This document shows positions 1 through 6,581 of a DNA stretch of 35,887 nucleotides, one piece after another; the first letter of the stretch is position 1, and every line of letters starts with the position of its first letter. This DNA comes from CAKRPJ01 sp934376955 (GTDB lineage Bacteria > Bacillota > Clostridia > Lachnospirales > Lachnospiraceae), in NCBI GenBank assembly GCA_934376955.1, contig CAKRPJ010000026.1:1-35887 (forward strand), in the 5' to 3' direction. Made by a program: the position numbers and the translations under genes. A model generated the notes under the pieces. It was not told the origin of the DNA and did no database searches. It saw only the letters and a program-made list of their open reading frames with translations.

Positions 1-105
1 TTCATCCCGGTTTATGTCTATAACGGCAGAGGCTGCCGCTCAATCATCTGTTTTTAATGATTTTGCGACAGCCCCTTGTTTTGCTAAAAAAATAGTAGAG
101 GGGTT
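1..105. other. Left-edge intergenic DNA, possible IS terminal repeat
   Basis: No gene can be supported here. A perfect hairpin (CGGCAG, loop AGG, CTGCCG) lies at 24-38. The stretch at about 61-75 read on the minus strand is GGGGCTGTCGCAAAA, which resembles terminal inverted repeats I remember from IS1182/IS4-like elements of Clostridia. If that is right, the remainder of the element lies to the left of the window. CCCCT at 72-76 and AGGGG at 99-103 could form a long-looped hairpin beyond the antiporter stop codon, but no convincing T-tract follows, so I do not call a terminator. Confidence 0.25.
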
Positions 106-1701
106 CTATTCTTTGTGATTAGCTGTCATAAATTTCGTATAGTTCTGATCGATATTGTATTTCTTCATGTAGTATTTATGCAGAAGGATCTGCAGGAAGT
201 ACAGCATGACAATACCCACCGGAAGGAGAATAAACGGGCTCAGCTCCGTGAATCCGAAGACTAGATATAATACTGCGATTACAGAGATAACGGTGATCGC
301 ATAAGGAACCTGAGTTCCAACGTGGTCGATATGGTCTGCACCTGAGAAGATGGAAGCCATAACGGTCGTATCAGATACCGGTGAACAGTGGTCTCCAAAG
401 ATAGCGCCGGAAAGAACAGCACCTGTCATACCTGTGGAGAATAAGATGTCGCCGGTTACAGCGTATCCTAACTGGATAGCAAGAGGAGTCATAATAGCCA
501 TGGTTCCCCAGGATGTACCTGTTGCAAACGCGATAAGTGCGGAGCAGCCAAGAACAAGGATCGGGAGGAAACCGGTCGGAATATTTCCGCCGACATATTT
601 TGCAACGAAATCGCCAAGACCTAAGCTCTTTGTAATGGAAGCAAGTGACCACGCCATAACAAGGATAGCGCCTGTCATAGCCATAAGCTTAAGACCATCT
701 ACGATAGTGTTCATCGTTTCTTCAAAGGACATAATCTTTGTTACGAGAGCAAGAAGGATACCGGTAACTGCCATTCCGAAGGAGCCCCAGTAAAGAGCAA
801 GCTGTGCATCACTGGCGTCAAGGATTGCCATAAGGTCGGAGCCTGTTCTGTCCGGATTTACAGAACCTGTGTAGAGGATACCGCCGATAATAATAACAAA
901 TGCAACAACGATCGGGAAAACAAAGCAACGGATCATCGGCTTCGTCTTTTTCGCTTCACCAAGCTCACTTCCTACGTCAAGCATCGGCTTTGCAGTCGGG
1001 CTGTTAAACTGGCCTGTCGTAAGGGCACGAACCTCTGCTTTTAACATTGGGCCGTAGTCTCGTCCTGTATACATCATCATACCTACGAAAATGAGGGTGA
1101 AGATAGAATACATGTTGAAGGGGAGAGCACTAATATAAGCACTGACAGGTGTAATACCTGTAATACCGGCAGAATCAAGACCCTGCCCGATCATACTGAT
1201 CTGGTATGCGATCCAGTCAGAGATAAAGAATGCGGCAGCCGGAGCGGCAGTTGCATCAAGTACATAGGAAAATTTTTCAGAAGATATACGGTAATCTTTA
1301 CAGATGTCACGGAATACGTTACCGTCAACGGCTGCGACCAGACAGTCATTTACGGAGCACAGCATACCAAGTCCCCATGTTCCAAGACAAACAGAACGTC
1401 TTTTTTTGAATCTTCTCTTTGCAGCCTCTGCCAGAGCGTAGCTGCCGCCGAGTCTCCAGATAAAGGCAATACCAACACCCATAAAGAGTGTAAAGAGGAG
1501 TAAAATAACATTGTCAGCCATATTTACAGCCATTGTGTCCAGAGAATAGGCAACTGCACCTAACGGATTCCAATTACAGATGACCAGAGCACCGGAAAAA
1601 AGTCCGGCGAACATGGAGAGAAGTACCTGCTTAGTTGCAAAACATAAGCTGATCGCAACGACCGGGGGTATCAAGGCTAATATACCATAGTTAACTTCCA
1701 T
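106..1701 (-). CDS. NhaC-family Na+/H+ antiporter-type transporter
   Basis: A 531-residue polytopic membrane protein of the NhaC family (Na+/H+ antiporter, IT superfamily). The members I know exchange Na+ for protons or for organic anions, as in malate/lactate antiport by MleN. It has about a dozen hydrophobic segments, and the polar patches CSVNDCLVAA (about residue 115), DATAAPAAAFFISDW (about 148) and FGDHCSPVSDTTVM (about 437) are typical conserved intramembrane motifs of this family. An ATG with an AGGAGGAATTTG-like ribosome binding site sets the start. A sigma-54 promoter lies about 100 bp upstream and the sigma-54 activator gene is next to it. I therefore infer that it imports the substrate of the divergent SDR-GcvP-like operon, or exchanges its product, rather than being a general salt-stress antiporter. 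The substrate cannot be read from sequence. Confidence 0.88.
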   Translation of the reverse strand: MEVNYGILALIPPVVAISLCFATKQVLLSMFAGLFSGALVICNWNPLGAVAYSLDTMAVNMADNVILLLFTLFMGVGIAFIWRLGGSYALAEAAKRRFKKRRSVCLGTWGLGMLCSVNDCLVAAVDGNVFRDICKDYRISSEKFSYVLDATAAPAAAFFISDWIAYQISMIGQGLDSAGITGITPVSAYISALPFNMYSIFTLIFVGMMMYTGRDYGPMLKAEVRALTTGQFNSPTAKPMLDVGSELGEAKKTKPMIRCFVFPIVVAFVIIIGGILYTGSVNPDRTGSDLMAILDASDAQLALYWGSFGMAVTGILLALVTKIMSFEETMNTIVDGLKLMAMTGAILVMAWSLASITKSLGLGDFVAKYVGGNIPTGFLPILVLGCSALIAFATGTSWGTMAIMTPLAIQLGYAVTGDILFSTGMTGAVLSGAIFGDHCSPVSDTTVMASIFSGADHIDHVGTQVPYAITVISVIAVLYLVFGFTELSPFILLPVGIVMLYFLQILLHKYYMKKYNIDQNYTKFMTANHKE

Positions 1702-1799
1702 ACAAATTCCTCCTTTAGTTCTGCCCCGTATCCGGGAAATAATGCCGGCTGTTTTCCGAAGGCTGCGGAACAGGTATTAAACATGATATTCTGAAATAT

Positions 1800-1816
1800 A
1801 GCAATTTCTGTGCCGA
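1800..1816 (-). promoter_or_regulatory. Sigma-54 (-24/-12) promoter of the antiporter gene
   Basis: Minus strand reads TCGGCACAGAAATTGCT. The invariant GG (-24) and GC (-12) are separated by exactly 10 nt, and the flanks match the TGGCAC-N5-TTGC consensus except for C in place of T before the GG. It lies about 100 bp upstream of the antiporter ATG and about 180 bp downstream of a candidate activator site, the expected layout for an enhancer-dependent promoter. Confidence 0.78.
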
Positions 1817-1994
1817 ATATCAAAATAAATCATATTTAAAGAGAAAAATACTTAACAAATCATACAAAACAAACTGTGCAAAATGCTCGCATTTATAGGA
1901 AAAGTAAATACAGGTAAAAGAACAAAAAAGAAAAATCTATAGTCGGAGGATGGGAGAAGAAGGAACCCCACTCTTTTCCGGAAGGAGTCATTTA

Positions 1995-2012
1995 TTGACA
2001 CGTATTTGACAA
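1995..2012. promoter_or_regulatory. Candidate activator site (UAS) for the antiporter promoter
   Basis: TTGACA-CGTATT-TGACAA fits TTGNCA-N6-TGNCAA, the same pattern as the site at 4018-4035 before the SDR operon. Further half-site-like elements follow (TGGCAA at 2017-2022, TGGCAA at 2049-2054). The rest of the 1702-2061 intergenic region holds the sigma-54 promoter and no supportable gene. Assigning the site to the adjacent regulator is inference. Confidence 0.5.
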
Positions 2013-2061
2013 TTAATGGCAATACCATAAAGAGATCAGTCAACAATGTGGCAAACCGGAG

Positions 2062-3798
2062 CTATTTTTTCGTCTGCTCCTGCAAATGGCCGATCCGGCG
2101 GTACAGAGTACGCAGGCTGATATTTAATTCAGCAGCGATCCGCTTCTTTCCCTCCAGCGTGTAACCGTACTTTTCCAGAAGCTCACGAAGCCGATCTTCC
2201 TTATCGGAGCTGCCGGATGCGGAAGGCTTTCCGTCTAAGGACGGATAAACTGCAGTTTCAGAACATATTCTCATGACCTCAGGGAAGTCACTTGGCATGA
2301 GAGTATCTGTTTCACAGAGATTAGCGGCATATTCAATTATATTCTGGAGCTGGCGCACATTTCCGGGCCAGTCAAAGTTCAAAAGGATCTCAGCGGCCTC
2401 CGGTGAGATGGAGGTAAGCGGAGTATTCATTTTCAGCTTTAGCTTCCGGATATAGTTTTCTGCAATGGGGATAATGTCATCCCGGCGGGTACGGAGGGAC
2501 GGAAGCTTCAGATTGATCACATTGATCCGGTAAAACAGGTCGCTCCGAAATTTCTTTTCAGCGACCATATCATTCAGATCCCGGTTGGTGGCTGCGATGA
2601 TCCTGATATCGAGATGGATTTTTTTGTTGGAGCCGACACGCTCTAACTCATATTCCTGCAGGATCCTTAAAAGCTTGGGCTGGGCAAATAGCGGCATTTC
2701 TCCGATCTCGTCCAAAAACAAAGTGCCGCCCTGGGCCATTTCGATCTTACCGGGCTTGCCGCCCTTTTTCGCACCGGTGAAGGAGCCCTCCTCATAGCCG
2801 AACAGCTCACTTTCAAACAGGCTTTCAGGAATGCTGGAGCAGTTGATCGCTACGAAGGGATACTTATTTCGATGGCTCTGCTCATGGATTGCCCGTGCGA
2901 TCAGCTCCTTTCCGGTTCCGGTTTCTCCCGTGATAAGGACAGGTGAAGGGCTGTTTGCAATCCGGCGTATCATTCGCTGGACTTCCATGATCGCTGGGCT
3001 TGTTCCTATAATGCCTTCAAAATATCGATTTTCTTTGGATAATTCCTTAAGATCGTCGGAGATACGGATAAAAAATCCGGTGATCTGTCCATCGACAAGA
3101 ATAGCACGGGTGGAGATCTTTGTTGCCATGTTCGCAATCGTTACGCTCTTTTCAAACAGATCGTTTCCTTCCATGATACGTTTCACCACGGCGGACGGAA
3201 AGATCTGCCACAGGGAGGAGGAGGTGATATCACAAATCTTAAGCAGGTTTGCAGCCAGCTGGTTATACTGGAGGATAACACCATGGGCATCTGTCAGAAG
3301 AACAGGCTGTTCGCAGAGCTCCATAATGGGAATAAGATTGGAATCGAGATTTGCAGGTCCGCGTCCGCCTGAGATCGAAAGGATCTGGCCGCCGAACAGG
3401 TTTGCCATTTCTGTGATCGCATTCAGGTAAACCGAGGTGTTTTCGGATATGCGTCTTTGTCCCTCTTTGGTGAAGGAGGTGAAGGCAAGGACTCCGGCAA
3501 CATCGGTATCGGCACGGATACAGCAGAGGATCTCGATCGTTGACGGACAGTGCTCCTTAAAGCGGCAGCCGACACAGGAGGCCATCTCTCCCGGCGTATT
3601 GACAAGGACGCTTTCGTTTTCGATGACTTCCCGCAGAGAGGGAGTATGCACGGTTCGCCCCTTTTTCTTTAAATAGACAGGAGTGCAGAAAAAAAGCTGG
3701 CAATTGCTGTCAAATACTGCAACCTCTAACCGTAGGGAATTGCTTACAGCGGTGACAAAGCGTTCAACGGATGGCCGTATTTCTTCGAGATTTTTCAT
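2062..3798 (-). CDS. Sigma-54-dependent transcriptional activator (Cys-rich N-domain, PAS, AAA+, Fis HTH)
   Basis: A 578-residue enhancer-binding protein. Residues 1-140 form a sensor-like domain containing C75-x2-C78-x5-C84 and a CC pair at 92-93. A PAS-like segment covers about 155-250. The AAA+ domain starts near 263 with Walker A GETGTGKE (291-298), the sigma-54 contact loop as GSFTGA (338-343, usual GAFTGA) and Walker B LFLDE (360-364). A Fis-type helix-turn-helix occupies the last 40 residues (IAAELNISLRTLYRR). The domain order is typical of ligand-sensing activators of amino acid catabolism in Clostridia. The start ATG follows AAAGGGG. It lies between two units with -24/-12 promoters and is their likely activator. 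Its own promoter looks like the housekeeping type, with a long structured leader. Ligand unknown; the Cys cluster might bind metal or an Fe-S cluster, which is a guess. Confidence 0.92.
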   Translation of the reverse strand: MKNLEEIRPSVERFVTAVSNSLRLEVAVFDSNCQLFFCTPVYLKKKGRTVHTPSLREVIENESVLVNTPGEMASCVGCRFKEHCPSTIEILCCIRADTDVAGVLAFTSFTKEGQRRISENTSVYLNAITEMANLFGGQILSISGGRGPANLDSNLIPIMELCEQPVLLTDAHGVILQYNQLAANLLKICDITSSSLWQIFPSAVVKRIMEGNDLFEKSVTIANMATKISTRAILVDGQITGFFIRISDDLKELSKENRYFEGIIGTSPAIMEVQRMIRRIANSPSPVLITGETGTGKELIARAIHEQSHRNKYPFVAINCSSIPESLFESELFGYEEGSFTGAKKGGKPGKIEMAQGGTLFLDEIGEMPLFAQPKLLRILQEYELERVGSNKKIHLDIRIIAATNRDLNDMVAEKKFRSDLFYRINVINLKLPSLRTRRDDIIPIAENYIRKLKLKMNTPLTSISPEAAEILLNFDWPGNVRQLQNIIEYAANLCETDTLMPSDFPEVMRICSETAVYPSLDGKPSASGSSDKEDRLRELLEKYGYTLEGKKRIAAELNISLRTLYRRIGHLQEQTKK

Positions 3799-3947
3799 AA
3801 TAAACCCCTTTCAGCGGAAAAAACTGAAACAATAGATTGATATCGGGGGCAAAAGCCCTCGATTTTGATGCCTGCGGATTGTTCCGTGCTACGCACTCCC
3901 ACAATCCTATCCAATATTCGCATATCGTGGGATTGGCATCATAGATT
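3799..3947 (-). ncRNA. Structured 5' leader of the sigma-54 regulator mRNA (candidate cis-regulatory RNA)
   Basis: About 150 nt from the predicted start of transcription to the ATG, rich in perfect inverted repeats. An outer pair GATGCC/GGCATC (3867-3872 with 3935-3940) closes the domain. Inside, GGATTGT (3876-3882) pairs with ACAATCC (3901-3907) around a GTGC-TAC-GCAC hairpin (3886-3896). Alternatively TCCCAC (3897-3902) pairs with GTGGGA (3927-3932). The two overlap at 3901-3902, so they compete. Then comes a hairpin at 3842-3863 (ATCG-GGGGC-AAAA-GCCC-CGAT core) and a stem TTTCAG/CTGAAA (3809-3829) touching the AAAGGGG ribosome binding site. It matches no riboswitch class I can recall, including glycine. 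Function is inference. Confidence 0.45.
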
Positions 3948-3953
3948 GGTGTG

Positions 3954-3982
3954 ATTATAGCATAGACAATTTGGAAAGACAA
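3954..3982 (-). promoter_or_regulatory. Housekeeping-type promoter of the sigma-54 regulator
   Basis: Minus strand: -35 TTGTCT (3977-3982), 17-bp spacer, perfect -10 TATAAT (3954-3959) with an extended TG element one base upstream. The -35 overlaps one of three GACAAT repeats, so autoregulation is plausible. Confidence 0.65.
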
Positions 3983-3996
3983 TGGAAAATGACAAT
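3965..3996. repeat. Three GACAAT direct repeats at 13-bp spacing
   Basis: GACAAT occurs at 3965-3970, 3978-3983 and 3991-3996, exactly 13 bp apart. The array overlaps the -35 of the regulator promoter and abuts the candidate activator sites of the divergent operon. It is iteron-like and may be a protein-binding array. Confidence 0.5.
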
Positions 3997-3998
3997 AG

Positions 3999-4035
3999 TG
4001 GCAAAGAACATTGCCATTTGACAAAACTGTGCCAA
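3999..4035. promoter_or_regulatory. Candidate activator sites (UAS) for the SDR-GcvP-like operon
   Basis: Two adjacent dyads. TGGCAA-AGAACA-TTGCCA at 3999-4016 is a perfect inverted repeat. TTGACA-AAACTG-TGCCAA at 4018-4035 fits TTGNCA-N6-TGNCAA, shared with 1995-2012. They sit about 160-195 bp upstream of the -24/-12 promoter at 4195, normal enhancer spacing. The remainder of 3799-4300 holds the leader, promoters and repeats described in separate entries, and no gene. Confidence 0.55.
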
Positions 4036-4194
4036 ATGACATGGAATAGAAGCAAAAAATGACAATAAACTTTGAATTACAGATGGAATATAGGTGAAAA
4101 ACAGGTGGAAAAAGGCGGGCGGGAAAATAAAAAATTCCTGTAATATAAGCATATTTTTGAAAAAAATGAATAAAAAATATAAATACATTTCGAT

Positions 4195-4211
4195 TTGGCA
4201 TGGGAATTGCT
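4195..4211 (+). promoter_or_regulatory. Sigma-54 (-24/-12) promoter of the SDR-GcvP-like operon
   Basis: TTGGCATGGGAATTGCT matches the consensus TTGGCA-N6-TTGCW almost fully, with GG and GC separated by 10 nt. Transcription would begin near 4223, giving a leader of about 78 nt before the SDR start. Confidence 0.88.
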
Positions 4212-4300
4212 CAATAATAGGTCAGAACCATCTGACACCGGTTAAAGAGATGCCGGATAACATTAAAAACAGTATATTACTATCGCAAGGAGGAAAAATT

Positions 4301-5098
4301 ATGTTAGTAAAGAAGGATCCGTTAAATTTAACAGGAAAAGTTGCGGTTATTACAGGAGGAAGCTCAGGAATCGGTCTTGGCGTAGTTGAACTGTTAAGCG
4401 CGTATGGCGCAAAGGTTGCCATGGTCGATGTCAGCCCTAAGGGAGAGGAAAAGGCAAAAGAGCTCCGTGATGCAGGACGTGACGTAACATTCTATCGTTG
4501 CGATGTAACCAATGAGGCAATGGTTGAGGAAACAGTAAAAGCAATCGTTGATACTTACGGAAGAATCGATATTTTACATAACAATGCAGGTGTTACGGTC
4601 AGAAAGACGATCGCAGATCTGAGCGAAAAGGAATGGGATTTCGTTCTCGATGTCGGACTTAAGGGATTATTCTTATTCTCCAAGCATGTAATTCCGGTAA
4701 TGGCAGCAGCAGGCGGCGGCAGCATCATCAACACCGGTTCCGGCTGGGGCTTAAAGGGCGGAGATCAGGCAGCTGCTTATTGTGCGGTTAAGGGTGGTAT
4801 CGTCAATGTGACAAGAGCAATGGCAATTGACCACGGCCCACAGAATATCCGTGTAAACAGTGTAAACCCGGGAGATACCGATACAGCAATGCTGCGTGAT
4901 GAAGGAAGACAGACAGGCGTTGTTAAGGCCGGTGACGCACAGATGGATGATTACTTAAAGGATTGCGGAACTAGCAGACCACTGGCAAGAATCGGTATGC
5001 CGGAAGATATCGCAAACGCAGTTCTGTTCCTTGCAAGTGATCTTGCAAGCTGGGTAACAGGTGCGGCTCTTGTCGTAGACGGCGGCGGAATCGCTTAA
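4301..5098 (+). CDS. SDR-family NAD(P)-dependent oxidoreductase
   Basis: A 265-residue classical short-chain dehydrogenase. The Rossmann motif TGGSSGIG is at 18-25, and an acidic residue at the end of beta-2 (D43) favours NAD(H). NNAG is at 94-97. The catalytic S147, Y160 and K164 are present, and the C-terminal VTGAALVVDGG fits the family. The usual fourth catalytic residue, Asn in the DVNLKG motif, is Gly here (DVGLKG, G119). The start is the ATG at 4301, eight bases after AGGAGG; upstream in-frame ATGs from 4094 have no ribosome binding site and would span the sigma-54 promoter. First gene of the sigma-54 operon, so it probably oxidises a hydroxyl (or reduces a carbonyl) of the substrate handled by the following P-protein-like pair. 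Substrate unknown. Confidence 0.92.
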   Translation: MLVKKDPLNLTGKVAVITGGSSGIGLGVVELLSAYGAKVAMVDVSPKGEEKAKELRDAGRDVTFYRCDVTNEAMVEETVKAIVDTYGRIDILHNNAGVTVRKTIADLSEKEWDFVLDVGLKGLFLFSKHVIPVMAAAGGGSIINTGSGWGLKGGDQAAAYCAVKGGIVNVTRAMAIDHGPQNIRVNSVNPGDTDTAMLRDEGRQTGVVKAGDAQMDDYLKDCGTSRPLARIGMPEDIANAVLFLASDLASWVTGAALVVDGGGIA

Positions 5099-5173
5099 TG
5101 CTTCGCCGATATGGCGTATCCGTCAAATGGATTCTGAACAATTTATAATCAAAATACAGGAGGAAAGAAACAG

Positions 5174-6562
5174 ATGAAGGGATTTGAAAGCCATCCTTAC
5201 ATACCGAACTCAGTGCCGGATGTGCAGGAAGAAATGCTTAAGGAAATCGGGATGAGTTCCTTAGAAGAACTCCATAAAAACGTCCCGGAGCTTTTAAAAT
5301 TAAAAAATGAAATGAATCTTCCGGAGGCATTTGGCTCCGAATATGAATTAAGAAGACATGTAGAGCGTGTTCTTTCTAAAGACAGTGACTGCAAGAAAAA
5401 TCTGAACTTCCTTGGTGCAGGCTGCTGGCAGCATTATGTTCCGGCTATCTGCGACGAGATCAACGGAAAAGGCGAATTTTTAACAGCCTACGGCGGAGAG
5501 CCTTATAACGATGAGGGCCGTTTCCAGTCCCTGTTTGAATATGAGAGTATGGTTGCAGAGCTTGTTGATATGGACGTAGTAAACGTACCGACTATGGACT
5601 GGGCACAGGCTGCGGCCACTACTGCACGCATGGCCCAGAGAATCACAGGCCGCAAGACACTTCTCGTACCGGAATATATGGATCCGGAAAAGAAAAAGGT
5701 GATCGAAAACTATGCGGAATGCTGTCTTGACCTTGTAGAAGTAAAATGTGACTGCATGGGACATCTTGATCTCGCAGATTTAAAATCCAAGATCAATGAG
5801 GATTCTATCGGCGTATACTTTGAGAACCCGGGTTATCTGGGCGTTATTGAGCCGAACGGACAGAAGATTTCTGACATGATCCATGAGGCAGGAGGCCTGA
5901 GTCTTGTCGGCGTAGATCCGATCTCTCTCGGCGTTCTGTCAACACCGCCGACTTACGGTGCGGATATCGTATGCGGAGATCTGCAGCCTCTTGGAATCCA
6001 CATGTATTATGGCGGCGGTCAGTCCGGCTTTATGGCAACAAGAGATGAAGAAAAGTATGTAATGGAATTCCCGTCCCGTCTGTTCGGTATCGCACCGACC
6101 TCTGAGCCGGGCGAATATGGATTTGGTGATGTTGCTTATGACAGAACCTCTTTCGGACATCACAGAGAGCATGGTAAGGAGTATGTAGGAACACAGTCCG
6201 CACTGTGGGGCATTACAGCCGGAGTATATCTGGCAACCATGGGACCGAAGGGAATGGAAGAAGTCGGAAAGATCATCATGGCTAATGCGCAGTATGCGGT
6301 AAAGAAATTAAATGAAATTCCGGGCGTGAAGGCAAATGCTCTGGGTTCCGCATTCTTTAAGGAATTTGTTGTTGATTTCACAGCAACAGGAAAGACGGTT
6401 GCCGAGATCAATAAGGCACTCCTTAAAGAAGGAGTTTTCGGTGGTAAAGACCTGTCCCGCGAATTCCCGAAGCTTGGACAGTCCGCACTTTACTGTGTAA
6501 CAGAGATTCACACAAAAGAAGACATTGATACTTTAGCGGCAGCTCTTAAAGCAGTGCTGTAA
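5174..6562 (+). CDS. GcvPA-like (glycine dehydrogenase subunit 1 homologue), divergent
   Basis: A 462-residue homologue of the N-terminal half of glycine decarboxylase (P-protein subunit 1), a PLP fold-type I partner that lacks the PLP lysine. Family features are GAGCWQHYVPA near 81-91, an EFLTAYGGEPYNDEGRFQ stretch near 101-118 followed by LFEYESMVAEL, and SGFMATRDE near 290. It departs from the form I remember: the usual TPYQPEISQGR is GGEPYNDEGR, and the DxATAxAEA motif reads DWAQAAATTA (from 142). An AGGAGG ribosome binding site sets the start, 75 bp after the SDR gene. With GcvPB-like it should form a heteromer carrying out PLP-dependent decarboxylation. No GcvT, GcvH or Lpd gene is nearby. 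Automated annotation would call it gcvPA; whether glycine is the substrate is doubtful. Confidence 0.85.
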   Translation: MKGFESHPYIPNSVPDVQEEMLKEIGMSSLEELHKNVPELLKLKNEMNLPEAFGSEYELRRHVERVLSKDSDCKKNLNFLGAGCWQHYVPAICDEINGKGEFLTAYGGEPYNDEGRFQSLFEYESMVAELVDMDVVNVPTMDWAQAAATTARMAQRITGRKTLLVPEYMDPEKKKVIENYAECCLDLVEVKCDCMGHLDLADLKSKINEDSIGVYFENPGYLGVIEPNGQKISDMIHEAGGLSLVGVDPISLGVLSTPPTYGADIVCGDLQPLGIHMYYGGGQSGFMATRDEEKYVMEFPSRLFGIAPTSEPGEYGFGDVAYDRTSFGHHREHGKEYVGTQSALWGITAGVYLATMGPKGMEEVGKIIMANAQYAVKKLNEIPGVKANALGSAFFKEFVVDFTATGKTVAEINKALLKEGVFGGKDLSREFPKLGQSALYCVTEIHTKEDIDTLAAALKAVL

Positions 6563-6581
6563 TGCAGAAAGGAATGATATC

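Noticed and set aside
3764..4201. Minus-strand 145-codon frame over the regulator leader
   Set aside because: It is Phe/Ile/Tyr-rich low-complexity translation of AT-rich intergenic DNA, overlaps the regulator start and has no usable start context.
4094..4300. N-terminal extension of the SDR reading frame to an ATG at 4094
   Set aside because: The extension covers the sigma-54 promoter and has no ribosome binding site, and AGGAGG plus the normal family N-terminus both point to ATG 4301.
4212..4300. Glycine riboswitch before the SDR-GcvP-like operon
   Set aside because: The leader is only about 78 nt and shows none of the tandem glycine aptamer motifs I know.
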